This document shows, piece by piece, positions 12,734 to 23,100 of a stretch of DNA of 64,000 nt. The translations under genes and the position numbers were made by a program. A model generated the notes under the pieces. The model was not told where the DNA came from. It saw only the letters and a list, made by a program, of their open reading frames with translations, and did no database searches. Location of the stretch: positions 1-64,000 of the forward strand of contig LWCA01000016.1 in the NCBI GenBank assembly GCA_001642005.1, read 5' to 3'. Each line of letters begins with the position of its first letter. Positions within the stretch are counted from its first letter, which is position 1. This DNA is from Intoshia linei (Eukaryota; Orthonectida; Rhopaluridae).

Positions 12734-13186
12734 CAAGGGTACCCACACTTTTCTTGATGCGATAGACTTTAAAATTTTTCAATGAGTGCGATCGACTAAT
12801 AAATTGACTAGAAAAGATTTCTCTGATTGGAACTTATTGCAAAAAAATCACCTTGCATATCCAATAAAAAATGTTTATCTACATAATTTTAGTGTGATCA
12901 TCGAAAACATATAAATTAAAATTCAGAATAATTCCAATCACTTTCGATGTATATTTGAAAATTATCGGCAAAATCTATTTTAAGCAATAATGGACTAATT
13001 TATTTACTTAACGATTTAAACAAGTTACAACGCATTTATTGAAATGTGTACAAATTTTAAAAATAAATTAAATAATAAAAAATATATCAATATTAAAATC
13101 ATTTAATAACGAGTATTATCAAAATAAAAAATTAATTATAATTTTGACGATGATTGATAATGTGATGGACAGGTTGGGCATCCCTG
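12734..13186. mobile_element. hAT-type MITE, perfect 8-bp TSD
   Basis: A 453-bp element starting CAAGGGTACCCACACTTTTC and ending TTGGGCATCCCTG. The termini are inverted relatives (CANGGNTNCCCA). It is flanked by perfect CACTATAT duplications at 12726-12733 and 13187-13194. There is no coding frame, so it is a non-autonomous element. Confidence 0.85.
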
Positions 13187-13230
13187 CACTATATGAATAT
13201 ATTTATATTTTTGATTATGTGTATTATCAC

Positions 13231-13501
13231 AATCGTTCTCACACTTTTTTAATGAGGGTCCCCTCACATGCAATAATTTATAATTTTTTTTATAATGAAA
13301 ATTTGGAGTAATTAGAAAAATAATTATAATTACAGAGTAATATATTTTAAAATCACTGTTTTAGTGTATTTATAAAATGTATGTACTTTAGATATTTAAT
13401 AGACATTTTTATAATTTTAAATTATTGATTATTAAAATAAATAATAAAAATTTAAAAAAAAAGCAGATTTAGTTACCGGCGCATTATTTGGGAAGCAATG
13501 G
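13231..13501. mobile_element. hAT-type MITE, family 2, degraded
   Basis: Begins near CGTTCTCACACTTTTTTAAT and ends ATTTGGGAAGCAATGG, matching the family 2 termini. The interior is diverged from the other copies. Confidence 0.45.
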
Positions 13502-14234
13502 ATTAGACTGTAATATCATCTAGATCGAGTAATACAAAATTTAAGTTGCAATTTATGATAATGGTCATAATTTAAAAAAAAGTTCTTTGGGTTTATAAGT
13601 CTGAAAAGCTCAATTTCTTAAATGAAATGAATGCGATGAAACATCACTTTCGAAAATAGTTTTAGAAATTGGTGTTTTTAAAACTCTACGACTCTCACTT
13701 TCTTAAATAACTAGGAACCAACCGGCAGCCACCCGTTTCAAGTTAGATTACTTTATATAAGGAAGGATTATTTATCTTTACATTTTTTGGTCAGGATTCA
13801 TATCAATACTTTTCATATTTATTTATTATATTGCATATTTAATAAAGTATGATTGGTACAATATTATTAAAATCCTTTTTTTTCATCTAATTTTGACAAT
13901 ATCATTAAAGCATTTATGAAACATTGCATTTTGACATCAATAGAAAGTACGAATTAAAATATAGCACATTACATATAGCCTCTAATATTTATCTATTTAT
14001 GACAAATGATATTGTTTGTAATAATTAGTTTCATACATGTATACTGAATGTGATATTTTCATTTTAATAATATTTAGCTGATTGAAACATTAAATTTGAA
14101 AGTCTGATCTTTCTGCAATAAAATTTAAAAAAGTAAGTTAATTTTATAAATAAACACTAATAGAGGAGATTTCAATGAGGATATTCATTTAAACTTTGAT
14201 ATTGTGGAATAATTTATTCATTATTTTTTAAATT

Positions 14235-15795
14235 ATGAATTATTCAAGGAAAGTACAAATAGTTGCACCTAAAAAATTGAAATTTAGAGAAATGATATTT
14301 TCTAGAGAAGGAGTTTTAATTCCTACAAACGGAAGAGTTTCATCTAGAAATCGAATTACACAAATGTCGAGTAATCAATTTTGTGAAAATCAAGACAGAG
14401 ATGAAATCAACATGTTCAAATAATGTACGCGATAGTATAAAATTGAATCAAATCGGTAATGTTGATGTTGAAATGCAGGATTTTAATTGTAATGTCAAAA
14501 TTGATAAAAGTATGAACGGTGACATTGCAAATCATAGTTTGAATAATGATATTGTCATGCAATCACCAAAAGTAGAAAAAATAGCAAAAGTTATAGAATA
14601 TAACAAACACGATGTCCCGAAAATTTCAAGTCGATACGTAAAAATGTCTAATAAAATGTTTTGTGTGGCGGTAGCTTTTGATAAGGAATTGAATTTTGAT
14701 AATATTGAACGTGATGCAGCACCTCTACCATAGCCCAATTTTAAAATTATTGCCGGGTCATCACAGCGAGGCAAAGATAAGCTGATCGATTCGAACGACT
14801 ATAGTTTCAATATAAAGGTTGTACGTGGAGCAACAACCTACTGGCAATGCATTAGTAGGTCGAAAACGGTTAACTGTCGGGCAACAGTTATACAAAAACA
14901 TGGCAATTTTAAAAGAGAAAGTCAACCACATATACACCTAGCACTGCCAAGATAAAAAAATGTACATATTGTAAAAAAAACAATAAAAGAGCGGGCAAAA
15001 TAAAACATTTTTCAATCGGCAGCAGAAATTGCTAGGCAGGTTGTCGTAAACCATATAAATGAAGCACCAGCTTCTTCACTGCCAAGCATTGAAAATCTTG
15101 CCCGACAGGCTAATAGACTGCGCAGCAAAAATATGCTTGTGGAACTAACAGATTCATATTTTGAACTAAATCTGGATCACGTGCCAAACAATTTTTTAAA
15201 AAAAGATTTTATGGTCGAGGAGAACAGGCATATAATTTTTGCAACTGACCAAATGTTGCAATTAATGACCAATGCAAAAACCTGGTACATGGATGGCATT
15301 TTTAAAATTGTTAAAAAGCCCTTTTCGCAACTATTTAACATACACGTATTTATTAAAGAACGGGATCACACGAAGCAAGTTCCTGTGCTTTTTGTTTTAA
15401 TGACATCAAGGTCAAAAAAAGATTACAAAAAACTGTTCAAAAAAATAAAAGGACTTTTGACTGGTGATGTCAAATTGAAAAAGGGCGTGATGGATTTTGA
15501 AGCAGCAGTTTGGAAAGAATTTCCAGACATATTTCCAGGAGTGAAATTGCAAGGCTGTTTGTTTCACTGGACACAATGCGTGTGGAGGCACATTCAAGCA
15601 ATAGGGCTGCAGGCATCCTATATCCAGGATAATGGAACCTTCAAGTTTTACAGGAGGTTGATGGCTTTGCATTTTCTTACCTCATGAAAAAATACCCGAG
15701 GTGTTCCATCGGCTGCAGAGGCAGTTATGTCGCTCTAAGTTGTATAGTTTCAATACATCTCTCAAATGAATGTCGATAACTGAATGTTCGCATGG
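14235..15795 (+). pseudogene. FLYWCH zinc-finger / MULE transposase-like protein, broken
   Basis: Remains of a Mutator-like (MULE) element protein. A low-complexity N-terminal part (14235-14730) precedes a FLYWCH-type zinc-binding region at about 14734-14950, with YWQC, then C and HIH at family spacing. The MULE transposase core follows at 15133-15687: DGIFKI, PVLFVLM, MDFEAAV for a catalytic acid, and GCLFHWTQ, the usual C/H motif. Breaks seen: TAG at 14731, TAA at 14953 and TAA at 15001 in the same frame as the core, a frame change near 14385-14430, and a frameshift near 15680 after which coding resumes as PHEKIPEVFHRLQRQ. It is therefore dead. The 15724-15795 tail carries the motifs found as termini of the MITE at 2248-2531. 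Moderately higher GC than the surroundings fits a transferred element. Confidence 0.85.
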
Positions 15796-16023
15796 ATAAT
15801 AAATTATGAATGTTCTAACCTGTGCCTGTGTAACCATCTATTCAGAACACCGATAGGCCCAAAAATTATAAATCATTTTTTTCGGCACAACGTAAGACAA
15901 ATTTAAAATTAAAAAATGTGCACTTTCACGGCCAAAACCACATAACAGTCAAATTAGTATGAAAGTTAAGTAGAAAATCCAAGGTAAACCAGTAATCATG
16001 TGAAAATTTAATTATTTATAATT

Positions 16024-17898
16024 TTATTGATGATATAAATGAGGGAAATCTTTACATATTTGTACAAATGCATTGCATATTTTGTTAAATTGAACAATAT
16101 TTAAGGAGGTAATGTTCATTGTTGGGTCAATGTCAACTTTAAGCATTAACAAGTCAGCTAAATCAACATTTTCTTGTGGAAACATTTTTCTAAATTAAAT
16201 TAATTTAAATTTACATTTTTTAGCATAAACTATACAAAAAGGGTTATCTATCAATAATTTATCTACAATTTATCAAGCGCCCTCATCACAAATGTATTTT
16301 AATTAAATTAAATTTTTATTTCTGAATACATATAAAATTCTATAATTTTTAAAGTAATAAAACAATAAAAATTATAAATTATTAAAAATAATTTAATAGA
16401 GTCGCGAATCGTAACTCGACAATTAACAACCGGTCATACAAATCATTTTCAAAATAGGGTTCAATGCAATTCGATTTAAATATGTTTTGATGATCTATTA
16501 CTTTACCACAAATTCACCAAAATCATTAATTCAGTAAATAAAATAATTACCTAATATTAAATAGAATATGTTTGGATTTATGGTTAAATAGATGAGTGAT
16601 AATTTTGTTAATCAAAGGAAAAGGATGATTAATTAGTGGTTTCTTTCTTGGAATAAAATGTACAGTTCCAGCATCAACTTTTGGTCTAGGAACAAAAACA
16701 CTGTTTGGTATATCATAAACTGATTTACAATTACAATATATTTGACAAATAAAGGACAATCTTGAACGAATAAGTGAATTTGGTTGGCAAACGATTCTAT
16801 CGCAAATTTCTTTCTGAAATGTCAATGTCATTGGAACTCTATGATATTTCCATGCACTTTGCCTTTCAGATATTTGTTTCATCCATTTTACCACAATTGC
16901 CGTCGAAACATTAAATGGTAAATTTCCAATTATTCCAAATTTTGGAATTTCATCAACATCCCATTTTGGCTCATTTTTCGATTCAAATGTGTCTTCAAAT
17001 GAGCATTGCATTACATCGTCAAATACAACATGTATAGGAATATTGGTAGATTCACAAAGAATCTAAAATTAAATACACTAAAAAATATTGACGACCCGTT
17101 TAAGAATTAATAGACATTGATATCACATCAGTAATGTGTAAAAAAAACAAAAAATTACTCTTAGTAATTGGGAAAATCTGGTATCCTTTTCAATTATCAC
17201 TATTTTCTCTGGGTTTAACTTTACAAGCGATCTAGTTATCCCGCCAGGTCCAGGACCTATTCTATATTTTAAATGTAAAATATAAATACCCAAAAATTTC
17301 AAATACTACCACAAATTTCACAATACTGTTCTAAACACGCCAAAACACAATATAGTAGCAGTACGAAAAATTTCAAATGAACGAACATGCATATTTTTGT
17401 AAAAACCTGAAAACATTTGTTAATGTAAATTTGTATATTAATACGTATACTTTGTAATATGGAAAAATAAAACTATCAATTTTAAAGTCAGTTTTTACCC
17501 CAGCCTGGAAACGGTGCAATACAGTAATAAATATTACAAGAATCGTAACCCGAGTCAGTTTAAATTTATACGTGTCCAGTGCACTGTTTTCTAGAAATTT
17601 GAAGCACAATTGAAAAAAGTTGAAAAACATAAAAATAACAAAATGTACTCGATAACAGTTGACCCAAATTTCAATCCAGACGATTTCACCAACTTATCAC
17701 ATATATTTTCATCCAAAATAAAATTTTGTCCAAGATTTTTTCTGGCTGATCTATACAAAATAATATCAATGAAACAAACACGTACACTTTATAAATTCTA
17801 ATCATATCGCTGATAGTAGGCATAGGCGGTAATCTTCTAAATCTTGGGCTCAGACTGGCTTCAATTATGCCTTTTCCAACAGTTTTCATTAACGACAT
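16024..17898 (-). CDS. TFB1M: Mitochondrial dimethyladenosine transferase 1 (12S rRNA m6,2A methyltransferase)
   Basis: KsgA/Dim1-family SAM enzyme that dimethylates two adjacent adenines near the 3' end of mitochondrial small-subunit rRNA. Exons from the 5' end: 17898-17786, 17750-17649, 17261-17159, 17062-16551, 16189-16024. They total 996 nt, giving 331 aa (human 346). Visible: N-terminal LPPMPTISDMIRIYK as in animal TFB1M, LGQNFILD, the SAM-binding motif EIGPGPGGITRSL, the acidic ribose-binding end of strand 2 (VIIEKDTRF), the catalytic NLPFN motif, MTLTFQKEI, RSRLSF, VFVPRPKVD, and a C-terminal lobe ending with LKVDIDPTMN-type residues. The N-terminus lacks an obvious long presequence. 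The last intron is about 360 nt. It diverges from PAM16, another mitochondrial gene. Confidence 0.94.
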
Positions 17899-18052
17899 GC
17901 TTATTATTGTTCAAATGTAATAAAAATGTATAAAATTTAAAATTTAAAATTTAATAATTAATATTCAAAATATAAAATATAACTAACTTTACTTCACCCT
18001 ACAGTAGTAAACTTTACTTTAAATTAAATTTGTATATACTATTGGGATAATT
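17899..18052. promoter_or_regulatory. Shared 154-bp gap between TFB1M and PAM16 start codons
   Basis: Head-to-head spacing between two nuclear genes for mitochondrial proteins. The gap is AT-rich with short direct repeats of AAAATTTAA. It contains no recognisable NRF-1-like GC-rich site, so joint control is inferred from geometry only. Confidence 0.6.
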
Positions 18053-20031
18053 ATGGTGGTAATTTGGATCAATTACTTAAATCGACTAAAAATATTATTT
18101 AAAGGCTAGATATCTTATAAACATTGTACTATCGGGAACCAGAATAATTGCATCTGCATTTGGAAAAGCTGTACGAAGTGAATATGATGCAAGTCGGAAT
18201 GCTGCGAAAACACGTGCCAATATTAATAAAAACACAAAAACAGAATCTATTTTTTATAATGATATTACACTAAATGTAAGTTTTAATTTTTTGGTTTTAA
18301 ATTGTCTGTCACCTAAGGACTGACCTTATGGATTGGATACACCGATACATTTCATTAGGTTAGATTTTTATATATGTTGCATAGAATGTGTACAACTGTG
18401 AAATGTACACATTTCACGGGTAAGTCGTAGAATGTCTAAAACTTTCATTTATATTTTAGTTTAATTTTGGGTTTTAGAAATTTTTTTTAAACCAAACTTT
18501 TACGGGGGGTTTTATAAGATTTTGTTTTAACCAAACTTTCAAGAGGGGTTTTTAAGATTTTTTTTGAACCAAACTTTTGAGGGAGGTTTTTAGGAAATTT
18601 TATTTGAACCAAACTTTCACGAGGAATTTTTAAGATTTTTTTTGAACTAAACTTTTAAGGGGGATTTTTAGCAATTTTTTTTGAACCAAAATTTCAAGAG
18701 GGGTTTTTAAGATTTTTTTTAAACCAATATTAAACTAAAATATAAATGAAAGTTTTACACATTCTACGACTTGCCCGTGGAATGTATACATTCTATACGA
18801 CATATACATTCGTTACTAGTATTTCGATTAAAGATCTATAAACCACTTTAAATTTAAATTTTTGTAAAAAAATCACAATAAAAGTAATACTCAACTTAAG
18901 TCTCAAGAAATAAAATTTCATTTTCATTTAAATTTTAATTAAAAAAAAGAAATTTTTAGTTTGGTAAAATAAAATTTGGTTGGTAAAATTTGATTTTTTA
19001 TTTTGGGGTTTGATTAAGTGGATTTGAAAATTTAATTCTCTGAGGGTTTGAAATTGTATTTTTTATTTAATTTTATTAATGGTGAGATAAATGTGAAATT
19101 TTTGAAATAATCATGTAGCGGTCGTTTAGAATTTGGGATAAATTGCCAACATCTGGAAACATCTACGGTAGTAATAAATATTAAATTTTTTTATATTTTA
19201 TTTGAATCTCACGGACCCCAGACTTATAGTTTTGCTCTAAAGGGTCTAATATTTTATTTCTAATAAACATAATGTTTAGTTTAAATGGTTCGCATTTGAA
19301 TAAAATGCATTTTTTGGTCACTAGAATGACTCATTTCTAAATATGGTGATCTTTATTAATTTTTTAGTTTAATAAATTTTTAATTTTTACAAGTCACGAT
19401 TCTTTTCACATTTAAGATTCCTACCAGTCTCAATAAACCTAAATTTAAAAATCTTTTATAGAACATGAAACAAATGACTATCCAAGTCTGGAATAACAAA
19501 AAAATTTTTTTTTCTATAAAATGTAAATTACTGGTTAATGTTTCATTTAATAATAACTTGATATTATTACAATTAAACTTTCTAATATTGCAGGTTTGAT
19601 TACTTTGTGTCTATTATTTGTATTTAATATTTGTAGTTTATTATTTATTACTTTAAAGAGCTTTGATTTTTTTCTATAGAGTGTATTACATTGACCTGTC
19701 ATTAAAACTTTTAATTATACTTGAATTAGCGTAATTACGACTCTTACGTAATTTATGTAAGAATCCGTAAATTAATATTATTTATTTAGGAATCAAAAAA
19801 CATTTTATCAATTAAAGATGAAAATAATTTAGAAGAAATAAACGCCCGATTTAAATATTTATACGACATTAATGAGAAATCAAAGGGAGGGACATTTTAT
19901 TTGCAATCAAAAGTATTTAAACATTATTAAAATGTACATTTAAATGTACTTAGATTTACCGAGCTCACGAGTTTCTAGTAGATAATTATTCAAATCAAAA
20001 ATCAACTAAACCGGAAAATTCTAAAGATTAA
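18053..20031 (+). CDS. PAM16: Mitochondrial import motor subunit PAM16/TIM16 (Magmas)
   Basis: J-like protein of the TIM23 import motor that recruits PAM18 to mtHsp70 on the matrix side of the inner membrane. Exons: 18053-18055, 18105-18275, 19790-19912, 19954-20031. They total 375 nt, giving 124 aa (human 125). The first exon holds only the ATG; an intron of 49 nt follows at once. The protein runs ARYLINIVLSGTRI (hydrophobic N-terminal anchor), FGKAVRSEYDASRNAA, then the degenerate J domain SKNILSIKDENNLEEINARF and KGGTFYLQSK, ending IYRAHEFLVDNY plus a short polar tail. As expected for Pam16, the HPD motif of true J proteins is absent. Intron 2 (1.5 kb) houses a composite repeat. An alternative reading that ignores the last intron would stop early at 19930; the spliced form matches the family better. 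Confidence 0.92.
18370..18811. mobile_element. Composite element: inverted repeats around a tandem array, in PAM16 intron 2
   Basis: Left arm (about 18370-18470) and right arm (about 18735-18811) are inverted copies sharing AAGTCGTAGAATGT, AACTTTCATTTATATTTTAG and outer GAATGTNTACA motifs. Between them lie about six tandem units of 38-40 bp with the core AACCAAACTTTCAAGAGGGG followed by a T-rich spacer (18480-18730). No coding capacity. The shape resembles foldback or tandem-core TIR elements. Confidence 0.75.
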
Positions 20032-20139
20032 ATTTATAACATGAACCTGTAAAATTTCTAATCAAATTATCCTCACCCATAAAATAAATTTTTTCAATTT
20101 GTTTCAACATACGTGTGATTTTATTGATTATAATTGTCT

Positions 20140-23100
20140 ATGTATAGTCTACAATTAATACTGTTACAATATAATGGAACATTAATTGCATTAATATCAT
20201 TTTATCTAGGAAACTTTTGTCTAGTATATATAGAACAATATATTATGTATTGTATGTTCTATAAACAATACCAAAAGGTAAAATTAATCTCTGACTATAA
20301 TTATTCTACACTTATTTGATATGATAAATCAGGATTATGACGAGAAGGGCTTTGATCATGTTCATAACGCCACAGTAAAAGGTTTCGTTAAATCTATTGA
20401 AAAGTTTATATTGACTGATGCTAATGAATTGGAAAAGGGTATTTCTTTGCATATTGTGGTTACGTTCAGAGTTAATGTTTAATTAGTTACACGGGATGGT
20501 CTTCAGTCTACTCCATTATTGTTGGCCGCACAATACGATCATTTGGATGTGTTTAAACTGCTGGTTACTTTAGGAGCTAACCTGAATCATGTCAATACAA
20601 AATCTTGCGGAATCATAGATATTTGCGTGGAGCATGAATCATTTAATGTCATTTTTTATATGATTAATGTTTGGAAAGCACAGAATGACAATTTAAATGA
20701 ATCTGTTGAAAAATCAAAATCGACGGAAAAGTATCAAAATATTTTTCAAAAGGTATTGCATTTTTGTTTATTCTATGTTAAATGCATCTTATTTTTTTAC
20801 CGGTTTTTTTAATTTTTAAAATAATAAGGTAATATTTTCATAGTACAACTCCCATAAAATTCATATTAAACGAATTCAAAAAGTCTGGGTAACCTCAAAA
20901 CTAACAAAATTTTATAAATTTTTTTAAAAATCCTTCCTTAAAAGCAGTGTTTCTCATGGTGGTGACTGGTCACCCTAAGGGTTGACCAATTTTATTAGAA
21001 GGTGAATACGACAATTTTAGATGATTGGAGTGGATGATACATTTTAAGCATATTTCATTTAATTTAGTAAAACCTTATGAGAAAAAACCAAAAATTTTAC
21101 CACCTCGTAAGGAAAATCCCTCTATCTGATCCCTAAAGAAAAAACATAATTTTACCAATTCCTAAGGATAAAACCGCTTTTACCAATATTTTTCTGAAAA
21201 ATCCCTCTATCTCAAGGTTTCTTAACCTTTTTTAAGTTTAGCACAACCGTTAGCCAGATCAATTATTTCCAGTACACCTGGAAAATAAAAAATGATACCT
21301 TAAAATTCAATTTAAAAATCGTATTTTATTGAGATTTTAAAAAATCCCCCTATTGAACATCATCAATAAATAAACATTAGGGTGATCACCATATTCAAAG
21401 ATCAAAAAGTATTTTTCACCATCAGGATTATTGGTGATGGTGATTGTAGTAAACTTTAGTTTACTATCTCCTTATTGATTCTATATTATTAACTTGTAAC
21501 GACTTATAATAAAATTAACTAAATTGTTTATACACATACATTTCTATTACAGTGATTACTTTCCTGAAAAAATTATTCAAATTGGTTGAGTTTGGACCCG
21601 GCCACTCAACATTGAAATTTTTCCCTATAAAGTTTAAATTAAACATTATTTTCATAGTTAGACACCATATGACATATGACATAGATATACAGTCGATTCT
21701 GTTCTATATGAACATGAAGAGACCAAGTTTTAATCATGTTCATACTATACTGTAATATGAGCATATATGAATGGCGATAATAATACAATTAAAAGTTTCG
21801 AAAAGTCCAATCAATGTTTGTTCAAACAAAATTGTCGTGTTCATATTAAGCTGAGTTCATATTCTAGGATGTTCATATAGAACATAATTGACTGTACACT
21901 TATTTGAGTCATAAAATAAATTTCAATTTGAAAATACGTTTAATTAGATTTTTTTATTAACATTTTTTATTCAAAATTTAAAAAATAATAATAGTTTTTC
22001 TAGCACCTCTAGGGGTGCTATTACTTCCGGTTAAGAAACCATGACTCTATCTGATTTCTAATAAAAAACTTAATTATATCAACCCTTAAGGAAAAAATCC
22101 GCTTTTACCAATATTTTTCTGAAAAATCCCATTTTACCAAACTTTTAGATCAATAATTCATCTATCTGATTTCTAATAGAAAAAACCTAATTTTACCAAC
22201 CCCTAGAGAAAAAATCCCTTTTTGCCATTATTTTTTTGTGAAAATTTCCTTTATCTGATTCCAAAAGAAAAAACCTAATTTTACCAACCCTTAATAAAAA
22301 AACCCGCTTTTACCAATATTTTTATGAAAAATCTCTTTTTACCATTATTTTTTTGAAAAATCCCTCTATCTGATCCCAAAAAAAAAACTTAATTATACCA
22401 ACCCTTAAGGAAAAATCCCATTTTACCAAACTTTTAGATCAATAATTCATCTATTTGATTTCTAATAGAAAAAACCTAATTTTACGAACTCCTAGAGAAA
22501 AAATCCCCTTTTGCCATTATTTTTTGTGAAAATTTTCTTCTATCTGATTCCAAAAGAAAAAACTTAATTTTACCAATCCTTAAAGAAAAAATCCAATCAT
22601 ACTAAACCTAAATCTCTCAAATTAACTCAAATCTTAAGTTAAAGTATAACATTATCCATCGAAGTTGCGGTATTTAAGTTGAAAGAGTCAACTTTATCAA
22701 CCTATTTATTTATTATTATTATTATTTACCTATTATAATAATACTAATAATTAAATGAAACTACATCAAGTTTAGTTGATAAATACACTGGAAAGTAGCA
22801 TACAACACCAATCAAAAATTGTAGCATCCTCAAGTAAAATAATATTAGAAATACTAAATAGACCAACAAATGAAGCATGTTACGACGAAATGATGTCATT
22901 AAATCTACTAGAAACGTTGATTCAGGTGTTAAACTCTGCCGAAAAATGTATGATTGAAAACATAAAAATTAACAATGAAGAAGTATTAAGCATGTACCCT
23001 TTAATTAACATTTTATTAAAACTATGCTACACGTTAATAACATATGCAAACAATATACAGCGAAAATGCTACAAACAAGAAAAATCTAATTTACCTGAAA

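Larger units (their letters stand above)
11233..14234. other. Repeat-dominated intergenic region
   Basis: About 3 kb without a supportable gene. It holds hAT-type MITEs at 11779-11965, 12734-13186 and 13231-13501, plus a repeat-like GC-richer patch at 12465-12565 (GGGCCCTAATT and CCTGGGCCCTTCGCTTAGCC). The remainder is AT-rich spacer. Confidence 0.6.

Noticed and set aside
16380-16510. Possible TFB1M C-terminal exon reading LRFATLLNYF on the minus strand
   Set aside because: It resembles the LRPxxL motif of rRNA dimethylases but is out of phase with the preceding exon. The exon at 16189-16024 fits phase and family far better.
17610-17801. Small + strand frame between TFB1M exons
   Set aside because: It is the opposite strand of TFB1M exon 2 and its flanking introns, with no independent support.
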